NCBI RefSeq assembly: GCF_022129235.1
Contig: NZ_JADQAI010000007.1
Coordinates: 1 to 64,000, forward strand
Length of the DNA stretch: 64,000 nt
Reading direction: 5' to 3'
From: Psychrobacter sp. Ps6
GTDB taxonomy: Bacteria; Pseudomonadota; Gammaproteobacteria; Pseudomonadales; Moraxellaceae
Position numbers and translations under genes: made by a program
Notes under the pieces: model-generated
What the model saw: only the letters and a program-made list of their open reading frames with translations
What the model was told of the DNA's origin: nothing
Databases searched by the model: none
Shown here: positions 1-8,114 of the stretch, one piece after another
Layout: every line of letters begins with the position of its first letter
How positions within the stretch are numbered: position 1 is the first letter of the stretch

Positions 1-28
1 CATGTGAGAGTAGGTCATCGTCAGCTCT
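1..28 (+). rRNA. rrf: 5S ribosomal RNA, 3' end (partial)
   Basis: The first bases (CATGTGAGAGTAGGTCATCG) match the conserved 3' part of gammaproteobacterial 5S rRNA, the stretch after the CCC of helix V. A stem-loop terminator follows 12 bases later, as expected at the end of an rRNA operon. The rest of the 5S gene and the operon lie outside the window to the left. The exact mature 3' end is uncertain by a few bases. Confidence 0.85.
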
Positions 29-40
29 CTATTCTGACTA

Positions 41-76
41 GCCCCTTGATACTAATGTATCAAGGGGCTTTTCTTT
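41..76 (+). terminator. Rho-independent terminator of the rRNA operon
   Basis: A 9-10 bp GC-rich stem (GCCCCTTGAT / ATCAAGGGGC, loop ACTAATGT) is followed by TTTTCTTT. It sits directly behind the 5S end, so it most likely ends the rRNA transcript. Confidence 0.9.
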
Positions 77-120
77 GTTCAGTATTATTGGAATTTGATT
101 TTCAATTACTATGATCGTTG

Positions 121-440
121 ATGCTAGATTTTCACAATGCAATTTCACCGTATTTGAAAGATATGCGAGTAGCAGAAGCTATAGATAACTGGGAAAAGTC
201 TTAGAAATCGAAGTAGAAGTTATTGCTTATATTTCTTATAACATGTCTATAATATATGAGAGTAGAGATCAAAGAAAAATTGGTGATTTTGTAAAGCCTA
301 GTATCTGGGTTCATGGTAATAATCTTGAAAGATTAGTGCAGTGATATAATTTCTATAATACTTGTTCAGAATTTCAATTAGATGTCATACAATTTCATCA
401 GCAACTTGCAAGGACAGTCTTAAGTGAAATATCTAAATAG
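121..440 (+). pseudogene. Decayed small gene, one frameshift and one stop
   Basis: An ATG at 121 opens a frame of 27 codons (begins MLDFHNAISPYLKD) that stops at TAG 202-204. Shifting frame at about 201 lets translation continue (LEIEVEVIAYISYN...) to a TGA at 342-344. Reading through that stop continues in frame to TAG at 438-440, giving about 107 residues in total. The joined product has no domain I recognise. Its 3' end overlaps the next gene's GTG start (424) by 17 bp, as in a translationally coupled pair, which suggests a two-gene unit whose first member is broken. The region is AT-rich compared with the core genes. Alternative: the frames are coincidental and the stretch is plain intergenic DNA. 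Confidence 0.4.
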
Positions 441-765
441 AAGTGCTATTACAGTATATAGAACAGAAAGTTTTTTAAACTGGGTTAAAAAGAGTCATCC
501 TACCTTGGAGAATTGGAATTTAGATACATTAAACCATCATCCAAATGTATATCTATTTGATATGGAAGATCAAAACTGTTGGGGTAACTGTTTTGAGGAA
601 AATTTCGGAATTATTTTTGAACATGAGATGGGAGATTTTATCCATGGTAACGCTAAAGCGCCTGTCAAAGTCACATTTGAGTCGCATAGTTCTTGGTTTA
701 CATTTGAATATTCTGAGGTAGTTTCTGACTTATCTAAAAATAATTTAATACTATACGATGACTAA
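424..765 (+). CDS. Small uncharacterised protein, 113 aa
   Basis: This starts at GTG with AGGA nine bases upstream (411-414). The product is acidic and soluble, with no signal peptide or membrane segment. It begins LNRSAITVYRTESFLNWV and ends with a hydrophobic/acidic tail. This layout (an Asn-Arg-Ser-Ala-Ile start, an aromatic Phe-x-x-Trp segment, an acidic middle, a short Val-x-Asp-Leu near the end) recalls a family of small hypothetical proteins common in proteobacteria. I know of no function for that family. It lies in the AT-rich patch behind the rRNA operon and overlaps the decayed frame upstream. It could be an immunity-type or accessory protein, but nothing in the sequence proves that. 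Confidence 0.6.
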   Translation: MKYLNRSAITVYRTESFLNWVKKSHPTLENWNLDTLNHHPNVYLFDMEDQNCWGNCFEENFGIIFEHEMGDFIHGNAKAPVKVTFESHSSWFTFEYSEVVSDLSKNNLILYDD

Positions 766-822
766 GAAATAACTTAACTCAACTTATCTGGTTATCTGGA
801 TGTATTGAGATGGCTATAATAA

Positions 823-1359
823 ATGCTTAAGTCTTTTAAAGTAAATGATATCAATGAACTCGAACAACTTGAGCAAAAGCTATACGAGTCAATGGATAAG
901 ACCTTATTGCAGATTAACTCCAACGTCAGTTCAATCTCTTCACAAACGCTTTTTTCAAAAATGAAGTTTAGCGGTATAGGTTTTGATCCTTTAGACTCTA
1001 ATCGTCCGCTCAATATCATTAAACAGATCAATCAGTCTTTCACTTATCTAGCATCGTTTTACGCATTGGAAGTTCTATTTACTGAATATCCAGAACTAGC
1101 TCCATTTCAGCTTAATCTAGGAACTGCTCCAGGCTCTGATATTGAATCTGAATGTGGTGGCTTAGCTGCTGAGGTTTTTGCTGCAGTGGCTCCAACAAGT
1201 AATCAAAAACTTAAGAAAGATATAAATAAAGTACTAGCAACTGATGCCAAATTGAAGTTTGTGTTTTTTATATGCCTTAATTTTGAATTAGGTCGTCAAC
1301 CTCAACTAGAAAAAGAGGGCGTAATTGTTTGGGTATTAAAGGGCGCAAATGTGATATAA
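823..1359 (+). CDS. Uncharacterised protein, 178 aa
   Basis: The ATG at 823 has a poor ribosome site (GAGATGG about 10 bases upstream). The N-terminal 45 residues are rich in Leu, Glu and Gln and probably helical. The middle is hydrophobic (YALEVLFTEYPELAPFQL). The best conserved-looking stretch is around residues 105-135: Gly-x-Asp-Ile-Glu-x-Glu-Cys-Gly-Gly, then Ala-Glu-Val-Phe-Ala, then Asn-x-Lys-Leu-x-x-Asp. Spaced Asp and Glu-Val residues followed by a helix can be seen in PD-(D/E)xK nuclease folds, but the usual Lys is a Phe here, so I do not assign that activity. It is AT-rich and sits in the accessory patch behind the rRNA operon. Function unknown. Confidence 0.6.
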   Translation: MLKSFKVNDINELEQLEQKLYESMDKTLLQINSNVSSISSQTLFSKMKFSGIGFDPLDSNRPLNIIKQINQSFTYLASFYALEVLFTEYPELAPFQLNLGTAPGSDIESECGGLAAEVFAAVAPTSNQKLKKDINKVLATDAKLKFVFFICLNFELGRQPQLEKEGVIVWVLKGANVI

Positions 1360-1412
1360 AAATTATTAATTCAGGGCAAAAATAATAGGAATTATTATTT
1401 AATTCATCTTTC

Positions 1413-1673
1413 TCAAAACAACTCACCCATCTCAAACTCTTCTTCAAAATCAAATCCCAACTGCTCGTTTTTACGCAGTCGCATGAGCTCAATACGCAGT
1501 TGACGCCCTGCGATAAGTCTTAGTACCTCGCGTTGCTGCTCTGTCGTCATATGATGCCATCGTTGGCGCTCGGCTCGACTGCGCAGGCAACCAAAGCAAT
1601 AGCCTTTTTTATTGCTTTGACAGACACCGATACAAGGGTTGTCAATGTCGAACAGCTCAAACTGTTGATTCAT
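1413..1673 (-). CDS. DUF1289 domain protein
   Basis: This is an 86-residue protein with the DUF1289 signature near its N-terminus: Pro-Cys-Ile-Gly-Val-Cys, seven residues, Cys-Phe-Gly-Cys-Leu-Arg, then a Glu and a Trp-rich helix (residues about 13-45). Four cysteines in this spacing suggest metal or Fe-S binding, but the family has no established role that I know of. The rest is a charged helix ending in an acidic tail. The ATG at 1673 has GGAG seven bases upstream. It is divergent from yqiA with a 188-base gap. The 3' end faces the orphan gene at 823-1359 with a 53-base gap and no clear terminator. Confidence 0.85.
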   Translation of the reverse strand: MNQQFELFDIDNPCIGVCQSNKKGYCFGCLRSRAERQRWHHMTTEQQREVLRLIAGRQLRIELMRLRKNEQLGFDFEEEFEMGELF

Positions 1674-1861
1674 GGCGACTCCATTGCTATTACCGTCATT
1701 CCTTTGACTGGCACAAAACGATTATGACCATATTATTATGTCGCAAATGCCGACTAATAGTGTGCCGTTTTATTGTTATTATTTTTGCGCATCGGGTGCT
1801 ATGCTTAGCGTCACTGGCCTATATAAGACAATCATAACAAAATTAATAAGTGAGATGATAC

Positions 1862-2515
1862 GTGAACCTGATTTATATCCATGGACTAGACAGCGATGCA
1901 AACTCGACCAAAGGGCTGTTGTTAGAAAAATATTGCCAGAGCCATCATCTTGATATCACGGTGCTGCGCCCTGATCTTAATAAATCGCCTGCGCAAGTGC
2001 GTGAGCAGCTGCTGTCATTGGTAGAAGGTTTGAACAATAGCAAAAATGAGCAGACGGGATCGTCCAATACAGTATTGGTCGGTAGCTCATTAGGTGGTTA
2101 TTTTTCTACCTTAATCAGTAACCAAATAGGTTTCCCCGCACTTTTGCTAAACCCTAGCACGCAGCCTCATATTACCCTACAGCGTTTTTCTGATAACTTA
2201 GTATCAAATCAAGTTAGTAGTGATGAGTCATCGGATAATAACGTCCTGCATACGACGGCGGGTGGCTGGAGTATTACGCCTGCAGATTTACAGTGGTTTG
2301 CAGATCATCGGATATCTCAAGTCACTTATCCCAATAGAGTTGCCGTACTGCTCAAAAAAGGGGATGAGCTATTAGACTCTAAGTTGTCTCAGGCCTTTTA
2401 TGAAGGGCAGGGTGTATCAGTAACCGTACAAGCAGGCGGCGATCATCGCTTTAGTGACTTCGGTGAGCAGCTACCGATGGTGATAGAGATGCTACGAGAG
2501 TTAGTAAAGTCTTAG
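1862..2515 (+). CDS. yqiA: YqiA-type alpha/beta-hydrolase (esterase)
   Basis: This is a 217-residue cytoplasmic alpha/beta-hydrolase of the YqiA (UPF0227) family. It begins MNLIYIHGLDSDANSTKG, the typical oxyanion strand with HG. It carries the nucleophile elbow GSSLGGYF near residue 78 and a late Gly-x-His (GGDHRF, about residue 195) that supplies the catalytic histidine. E. coli YqiA cleaves short acyl esters in vitro; its cell role is unclear. The gene lies 110 bases upstream of parE, the same pairing as in E. coli, which supports the call. The start is GTG with GAGATG upstream. An insertion of about 15 Ser/Asp/Asn-rich residues around residue 120 is longer than usual. Confidence 0.87.
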   Translation: MNLIYIHGLDSDANSTKGLLLEKYCQSHHLDITVLRPDLNKSPAQVREQLLSLVEGLNNSKNEQTGSSNTVLVGSSLGGYFSTLISNQIGFPALLLNPSTQPHITLQRFSDNLVSNQVSSDESSDNNVLHTTAGGWSITPADLQWFADHRISQVTYPNRVAVLLKKGDELLDSKLSQAFYEGQGVSVTVQAGGDHRFSDFGEQLPMVIEMLRELVKS

Positions 2516-2625
2516 ATAGACGACATTATATGACGTGAACAATGGACTATTGACCTTAACGTCGCTGTTTTTGGTTATAATGGTTTTATAGAGTTAAACG
2601 CACATGAATAGTTAAGGATGCATTT

Positions 2626-4512
2626 GTGAGTCAATATAATGCGCAATCGTTAGAAGTTTTAGAAGGGCTGGAACCTGTCCGTCGTCGCCCAGGTATGTAT
2701 ACCGATACCACGCGTCCAAACCATTTGGCGCAAGAGGTCATTGACAACTCGGTGGATGAAGCGTTAGCGGGTTATGCCAAAACCATCAAAGTGCAGTTGC
2801 ACAGTGATGGGTCGCTGTCTGTCGAAGATGATGGGCGCGGTATGCCGACGGATATTCACCCTGAGTTTGGTCAATCCGGGATTGAGCTGATTTTGACCCG
2901 TTTGCATGCGGGTGGCAAGTTTTCGACCTCCAATTATGAAGTCTCCGGCGGTTTGCATGGGGTGGGTATCTCTGTCGTTAATGCGTTATCTACGCGCGTT
3001 GAAGTGACGGTATGGCGTGATAGTACCCAGTTTGATATGGCGTTCGAAAATGGCGCAGCCGTGACGCCGTTGACGGAAGCGGTCAGCTCCAACAAACGCA
3101 AACGTGGTACGAGAGTGCACTTTTGGGCTGATGGTAGCTTTTTTGATACACCAAAATTTAATGTGAAGCAGCTCAAGCACAATCTAAAAGCCAAAGCAGT
3201 TTTGGCAGCGGGACTGACGATTGAGTTCACCGATGATATTAATGATGAAAAGGTCGTTTGGCAGTTTACGGATGGTGTTGTTGAATATCTAAGCGAACAG
3301 TTAGATGGTCTTGAAACATTACCTGAAGCACCGTTCTATTATAATTATGATGCGAAAGCGGGCGAACGTGCTGCTATTACCTTTGCATTGTCTTGGTTGC
3401 CCGATGGTGGCACACCTATTCAGGAAAGCTATGTGAACCTGATCCCGACAGCGCAGGGCGGTACCCACGTCAATGGACTGCGTACAGGTATCCTAGAAGC
3501 ATTGCGTGAGTTTTGTGATATACATAACTTGCTACCGCGCAGTGTAAAGCTGACCGCTGAGGATGTCTGGGATGGCGTGAACTATATCTTATCCTTGAAG
3601 TTCTCTGAGCCGCAGTTCTCTGGGCAGACTAAAGAACGTCTATCGAGTCGCGAGGCTGCTGGCGCCGTACAGACATTGGCAAAAGATGCATTTAGTTTGT
3701 GGTTAAACCAACATGCGGACATGGGTACGCAGATTGCGGAATTAGCGATTAATAAAGCAGGACGTCGCCTAAAATCGGCCAAAAAAGTTGCCCGTAAGAA
3801 AATCACACAAGGGCCTGCATTGCCGGGTAAATTGGCAGATTGCCGCGGTGATCTGCGTGATGGGGCTGAGCTGTTCCTAGTAGAGGGTGACTCGGCAGGC
3901 GGTAGTGCCAAGCAAGCACGTGATCGTCATTATCAGGCGATATTGCCACTGCGTGGTAAGATTTTGAATACGTGGGAAGTGTCATCAGATACGGTACTAT
4001 CCAGCCAAGAGATTCATGATATTGCCATAGCTATCGGTGTCGACCCTGCCTCTGATGATTTGTCCGAGCTGCGTTACGACAAGATATGTATCTTGGCAGA
4101 TGCTGACTCTGACGGCCTACACATTGCGACGCTGATTTGCGCGTTGTTTGTGAAGCATTTCCCTGCGCTAGTGGATGCAGGGCATTTATTCGTTGCCATG
4201 CCGCCACTGTATCGAGTAGACGTGGGTAAAGAAGTCCACTATGCGTTAGATGAGCCAGAGCTTGCGCATATTTTAGCCAAGGTACCGGGCAATAAAAAAG
4301 CGCAAATTACCCGCTTTAAAGGGCTGGGTGAGATGAGTGCCGAGCAGCTACGCGAGACGACGATGAGCCGTGATACGCGTCGATTAGTACAGCTGGATAT
4401 GGATGATATGGTATTGACCAATGGTATTATGGACATGTTACTAGCGAAAAAACGTGCCGCTGATCGCAAGTCGTGGCTTGAGAGTAAAGGTGATTTGGCT
4501 GATATTTCTTAA
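2626..4512 (+). CDS. parE: DNA topoisomerase IV subunit B
   Basis: ParE is the ATPase subunit of topoisomerase IV (ParC2ParE2), which unlinks daughter chromosomes. The 628 residues match the usual length. The GHKL ATPase fold is visible: EVIDNSVDEA with Asn41, DDGRGMP near 68-74, and GGLHGVG near 105. The TOPRIM metal site follows, with EGDSAGG at about 420 and DADSDG at about 492-497. It lacks the long C-terminal insert of gram-negative GyrB, which separates it from GyrB. It starts at GTG with AAGGATG upstream. A TATAAT lies at 2576-2581 and a TTGACC at 2550-2555, but their 20-base spacing is poor. parC is not in the window. Confidence 0.96.
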   Translation: MSQYNAQSLEVLEGLEPVRRRPGMYTDTTRPNHLAQEVIDNSVDEALAGYAKTIKVQLHSDGSLSVEDDGRGMPTDIHPEFGQSGIELILTRLHAGGKFSTSNYEVSGGLHGVGISVVNALSTRVEVTVWRDSTQFDMAFENGAAVTPLTEAVSSNKRKRGTRVHFWADGSFFDTPKFNVKQLKHNLKAKAVLAAGLTIEFTDDINDEKVVWQFTDGVVEYLSEQLDGLETLPEAPFYYNYDAKAGERAAITFALSWLPDGGTPIQESYVNLIPTAQGGTHVNGLRTGILEALREFCDIHNLLPRSVKLTAEDVWDGVNYILSLKFSEPQFSGQTKERLSSREAAGAVQTLAKDAFSLWLNQHADMGTQIAELAINKAGRRLKSAKKVARKKITQGPALPGKLADCRGDLRDGAELFLVEGDSAGGSAKQARDRHYQAILPLRGKILNTWEVSSDTVLSSQEIHDIAIAIGVDPASDDLSELRYDKICILADADSDGLHIATLICALFVKHFPALVDAGHLFVAMPPLYRVDVGKEVHYALDEPELAHILAKVPGNKKAQITRFKGLGEMSAEQLRETTMSRDTRRLVQLDMDDMVLTNGIMDMLLAKKRAADRKSWLESKGDLADIS

Positions 4513-4643
4513 GAAGTAGTAGTGAGTTTTCAGAAATGTATGTATAAAATATCGTAATGGATCATTACTTATATTTATAGCTAAGCACTTTTTGCCATAG
4601 TAAAAGCACGCAAAAATCAGCCTCGCCTTATAGGCTTAATGTT

Positions 4644-5372
4644 ATGATGTCAGTATATTCATTATATTATACTGTCATGATACCGAAGATTTTTAAACGC
4701 TCTAAGTCTGATGCTGCTCCGTCTACGCGCTCAAAAATACTGCCGAATCTTAGTAGAAAGCAGGTGGGTGATAACGTGCCTAGGCGTGGCAATAAAGTAT
4801 CGCCCATCATTGGCTCTTGGTTGATGAAAACAGCAGGATGGCGGACGGTCGGTGAGATACCTAATATCTCTCAGGCCGTGGTATTGGCACTACCGCATAC
4901 CTCTAATGTCGATGGGGTTTACGCGATTCCTAGCTTATTTGCGCTGGATTTGAAAATTAGTATCATGGGTAAGCACACACTATTTAAGGTGCCTGTATTT
5001 GCGCAATTATTGAATTGGATAGGGGTCATTCCTATCAATCGTAGTGATAAGGGCTCAGTACTACAATCAAGTATCGATAAATTCAAAACGGGCAAGCCGC
5101 TGTTTTTGGGATTGGCACCCGAGGGTACACGAGAATATACCGAAAGCTGGAAGACGGGGTTTTATTATTTAGCCGTCGGTGCTGGCGTTCCTATCTTGCC
5201 AGTTGCGCTAGATTATAATACCAAGGAAGTGCGTTTTTTGTCTCTGGTCCATCCAACTGGCGATATCGAAGCAGATTTACCCAAAATCTATGCTCAATAC
5301 CAAGGCGTGATGCCGCGCCACCCTGAGCGCTTATCGCAGCCGCTACAGGATGTTAATAACGCAGCTGAATAA
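4644..5372 (+). CDS. PlsC-like 1-acylglycerol-phosphate acyltransferase family protein
   Basis: This is a 242-residue member of the lysophospholipid acyltransferase superfamily. The catalytic motif His-x4-Asp is HTSNVD at about residues 85-90. The glycerol-phosphate-binding motif is APEGTR at about 158-163, followed by a hydrophobic strand ILPVALDY. No N-terminal signal peptide is seen, so it is probably peripheral to the inner membrane. It could acylate lysophosphatidic acid, but variants of this type also act on other lipids, so the substrate is open. The start is ambiguous: ATGs lie at 4644, 4647 and 4677, and the conserved part begins after all three. It is monocistronic and ends at a bidirectional terminator shared with the SDR gene. 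Confidence 0.82.
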   Translation: MMSVYSLYYTVMIPKIFKRSKSDAAPSTRSKILPNLSRKQVGDNVPRRGNKVSPIIGSWLMKTAGWRTVGEIPNISQAVVLALPHTSNVDGVYAIPSLFALDLKISIMGKHTLFKVPVFAQLLNWIGVIPINRSDKGSVLQSSIDKFKTGKPLFLGLAPEGTREYTESWKTGFYYLAVGAGVPILPVALDYNTKEVRFLSLVHPTGDIEADLPKIYAQYQGVMPRHPERLSQPLQDVNNAAE

Positions 5373-5451
5373 AGCTTGTGGCAGCATTATTGGTACTGAC
5401 GTTGTTATTGGTACTAATTTTAATAAATTTCTATAATTTAGCTCTAAAAAC

Positions 5452-5489
5452 AAAAAAGCCCCTGATAATTTAATATCAGGGGCTTTTTT
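5452..5489. terminator. Bidirectional rho-independent terminator
   Basis: The stem AGCCCCTGATA / TATCAGGGGCT has a short AT loop, with an A-run on its left and a T-run on its right. It therefore serves both the acyltransferase gene (+) and the SDR gene (-) that converge here. Confidence 0.93.
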
Positions 5490-5532
5490 AAATAAGATCG
5501 CTTTAGTATCTATCCATCAGACAGCCAATATA

Positions 5533-6315
5533 CTAAAACTGTGGCTGCCCATTAGACGCGCTGACACCACCATCAACTGGTAGGTTTACCCCAGTAATCA
5601 TAGAGGCATCATTACTGGCTAAAAAGGTAATGGCGGCGGCAATATCTTCTGGTGCTGCCAAACGTCCAAGTGGACAACGGGCTAAAAACTTATCTATTTT
5701 GCTGTCATTGTCTTGAATAGCAGTCGTCATATTGGTTTTGGTCACGCTTGGGTTGACGGCGTTGACACGTACACCATCGGGCCCATGATCCATTGCTAAC
5801 GTACGCGTTAGATTGGTGACGCCCGCTTTGGCAGCGTTATAGGCGGCCATGTTCCAATCACCGCCCATACCTGAGAGAGATGAGACATTGACGATATTGC
5901 CTTTGGTGGCGATTAGATGAGGCATGGCGGCTTGGCAGACATAAAACGTGCCATTTAAATTAATATTAATAGCCGAGTGCCAATCTTCAGAGGATAGGTT
6001 TGTTATTTTACCTTGAATCGCCTTTCCTGCGTTATTTACCAAAATATCAATCTTCTCAAACTTATCAATCGCGCTGCTAATCATCCCTTGTACCTGGCTT
6101 TGCACGCTGATATCACAAGTGACACATAGGTAGTTGTCGGTATGAATCCATGTATGATCTTCTGGGAATTCTGCTGCTGTCTGCTCTAATGTTTCAGCTG
6201 TACGTCCTACCAAAACGACTCTCGCGCCTTCCTCGGCGAAGCGAATAGCAGTTGCCCGGCCAATGCCTGAGCCTGCTCCAGTAACGATGACGGTTTTTTC
6301 TTTAAAACGCTTCAT
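5533..6315 (-). CDS. Short-chain dehydrogenase/reductase (SDR)
   Basis: This is a 260-residue classical SDR. The N-terminal nucleotide site is TGAGSGIG (about 11-18). The structural NNAG is at about 92-95. The catalytic residues are Ser in NVSSLSG and Tyr-x3-Lys in YNAAK. The family C-terminal signature (TGVNLPVDGG) is present. Arg at the end of the second strand (VLVGRT) is typical of NADP(H) users, but substrate and cofactor cannot be fixed from sequence. The ATG at 6315 is chosen because AAGGA lies nine bases upstream; a TTG nine bases earlier directly abuts that ribosome site. The gene is alone on its strand, and the 285 bases upstream show no other feature. Confidence 0.85.
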   Translation of the reverse strand: MKRFKEKTVIVTGAGSGIGRATAIRFAEEGARVVLVGRTAETLEQTAAEFPEDHTWIHTDNYLCVTCDISVQSQVQGMISSAIDKFEKIDILVNNAGKAIQGKITNLSSEDWHSAININLNGTFYVCQAAMPHLIATKGNIVNVSSLSGMGGDWNMAAYNAAKAGVTNLTRTLAMDHGPDGVRVNAVNPSVTKTNMTTAIQDNDSKIDKFLARCPLGRLAAPEDIAAAITFLASNDASMITGVNLPVDGGVSASNGQPQF

Positions 6316-6609
6316 AATGCTCAATCCTTGTTATTATATAGTGCTTATTAAAATTCGATAAACGTACCTGACATTGATACGTGAGCGCAGCTTATAACTA
6401 TAAGATCCACGCACAAGCATTGCTGCTTTGATATCATCATAACAAGTCATTACGTTGAAAGCGACTGTGTCTGATAGTGCTTATGTAGCGTAATTTTACA
6501 TTCGTAAAAATGTTGAAACGCTGATAACTATATTTATAGATATGCCGTCATTTTAATCAGCCAAAATGCCATTCATCACATACCATAAGACTATAAAGGG
6601 CTAGAATCT

Positions 6610-8049
6610 GTGTCTCATTCGTCTACTACAATATCCGATGGGGGCTATCTTGCTAGTGAGCTGGCCTGTTACTTACAGACAGCAGCGGTAGACATCGCTC
6701 TGGCTGGTATGCAGACTATTGAACAGCAATATGATGCTCGCTATAGCGCCCGCCACTATCATCACCAGCTCTCGGGCGGCAAGCTGCAACTGCTGGCACT
6801 GACATTATACTTGCCCATGAGTACAAGCTCAGCTGATATTGAGCGAGCACGTATGGCTGCTATAAAGGCTGCGCTGGCACGGCATAAATCATCATTGTCT
6901 CAAAATGAACATGTTGCAGAGACTCATAATATTTTGGTTTTTGATATTCAGCTTACTGATGATGTAGTCGATGGTCATAAGAAAAATACTGATAGTCAGG
7001 ACAGCAAGCACTCAAATCACTTGCAACATGCTTTTGGTGCTCGTTATTTTTTGGAGGACTTGGTTGTAGACATGAGTGAGGGCGGGCAGCAATTGCAAGT
7101 CTTCAGCTGGCATGACTGGCATTCAATACTGGTTGCGTTACAGACACCCTGTGAGTTATGGCGGTTTTTGAATTATCACTTAGGGCAACTACAATATTCG
7201 GCTATCAGCCATATCCCAAGTTTTGTATCAGAAGAAGTGCTAGTCGCTGAATTTTTGCAAAGCGCCTCTTTATTCACACCTGCAATCACAGTAGACAATG
7301 CGCTTATCAAGTACGACATTCAGGACAAACCTAATCCAGCGTTGGTGGCCATGGCGCTTGCATACAAGAATCAGAGCACGACTGCGCAGATGTACCAACA
7401 GCATATGCAGCAGGCAGCCACGCTATGGTCACAGCTCAGTACACAAATGATAGCAGCATATGCTGATAAGCAGACATCTAGTAATGACCAAAAATCATCA
7501 ACTGAGCCGTTGGGGTTTCGTTGGCAGCAGCAACTATTAGATGAGTCTTTATTTTCGCGTCATGAGCTGATCCGTACGCTATATAGACATCCTAAGCAAA
7601 GTAAGACGCTGCAACAAGATGGTTATATCGTACATCAGCATTCCTACGAAAGTTTGGGTCGACATTATGTACTGATATTCTATGGACAAGACGTTCAAGC
7701 AAAGAATAGCAGAAATGCTATTCAACCGAATCTAGCAAAAATTGCACAGGATGTTGCGACTCGATTACCGATAGCAGAGCTGCATCATATCGTTGTACTC
7801 GGTATCGACCTTATTACTGAGGCAAATGAAACGTTCATCGATATTGATGTGTGGATTCAGTCAGTGGACGCGATGACGCAAAGAGAGCGGCAGCTAACCA
7901 AGCAAATACAACAACTAAAGAGTAGAAAATCGCATCAAAGTATGCAAGATGCAGAGAAGCAAACCGCTCAAAACTCTGAGAGTTATCCTCAATCTGACAA
8001 GTTATCTCAAGTACGTCTAAGTCTTACTATACCGGCGCGAAAGAAATAA
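6610..8049 (+). CDS. Uncharacterised 479-aa protein
   Basis: I do not recognise this family. The GTG start at 6610 has AAAGGG about 11 bases upstream. The product is soluble, rich in Gln, His and Ser, with no signal peptide or membrane helix. The N-terminal ~200 residues contain beta-like stretches (GKLQLLALTLYLPM, NILVFDIQL, LQVFSWHDWHSILVAL). A Gln-rich helical stretch follows (about 255-300), then a second alpha/beta part (GYIVHQHSYESLGRHYVLIFYG; LHHIVVLGIDLI). The C-terminal 60 residues are charged and probably disordered or coiled coil (RERQLTKQIQQLKSRKSHQ). It ends at a perfect palindromic terminator. Codon use resembles the neighbours, so it is probably a lineage-specific resident gene rather than a recent arrival. 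Confidence 0.7.
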   Translation: MSHSSTTISDGGYLASELACYLQTAAVDIALAGMQTIEQQYDARYSARHYHHQLSGGKLQLLALTLYLPMSTSSADIERARMAAIKAALARHKSSLSQNEHVAETHNILVFDIQLTDDVVDGHKKNTDSQDSKHSNHLQHAFGARYFLEDLVVDMSEGGQQLQVFSWHDWHSILVALQTPCELWRFLNYHLGQLQYSAISHIPSFVSEEVLVAEFLQSASLFTPAITVDNALIKYDIQDKPNPALVAMALAYKNQSTTAQMYQQHMQQAATLWSQLSTQMIAAYADKQTSSNDQKSSTEPLGFRWQQQLLDESLFSRHELIRTLYRHPKQSKTLQQDGYIVHQHSYESLGRHYVLIFYGQDVQAKNSRNAIQPNLAKIAQDVATRLPIAELHHIVVLGIDLITEANETFIDIDVWIQSVDAMTQRERQLTKQIQQLKSRKSHQSMQDAEKQTAQNSESYPQSDKLSQVRLSLTIPARKK

Positions 8050-8059
8050 TGACGCACAC

Positions 8060-8091
8060 AAAAAAAGACAGCCTAGGCTGTCTTTTTTTTT
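8060..8091. terminator. Bidirectional rho-independent terminator
   Basis: This is a near-perfect palindrome (AAAGACAGCC TAGG pairing with CCTAGGCTGTCTTT) flanked by an A-run and a T-run. It lies between the convergent 479-aa gene and the mechanosensitive channel gene. Confidence 0.9.
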
Positions 8092-8114
8092 ATTTAAAAA
8101 TGAAGAACGATGTA

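Noticed and set aside
1738-1953. 71-codon frame overlapping the start of yqiA
   Set aside because: It overlaps the well-supported yqiA gene in another frame and shows no ribosome site or domain.
2550-2581. TTGACC and TATAAT as a parE promoter
   Set aside because: The spacing is 20 bases, outside the usual 16-18; the -10 alone may still be used, so no promoter was listed.
5411-5422. GTACTAATTTTA present here and again at 43093-43104 as a possible dispersed repeat
   Set aside because: Only a 12-base AT-rich match in two intergenic places, without shared flanks; chance is a sufficient explanation.
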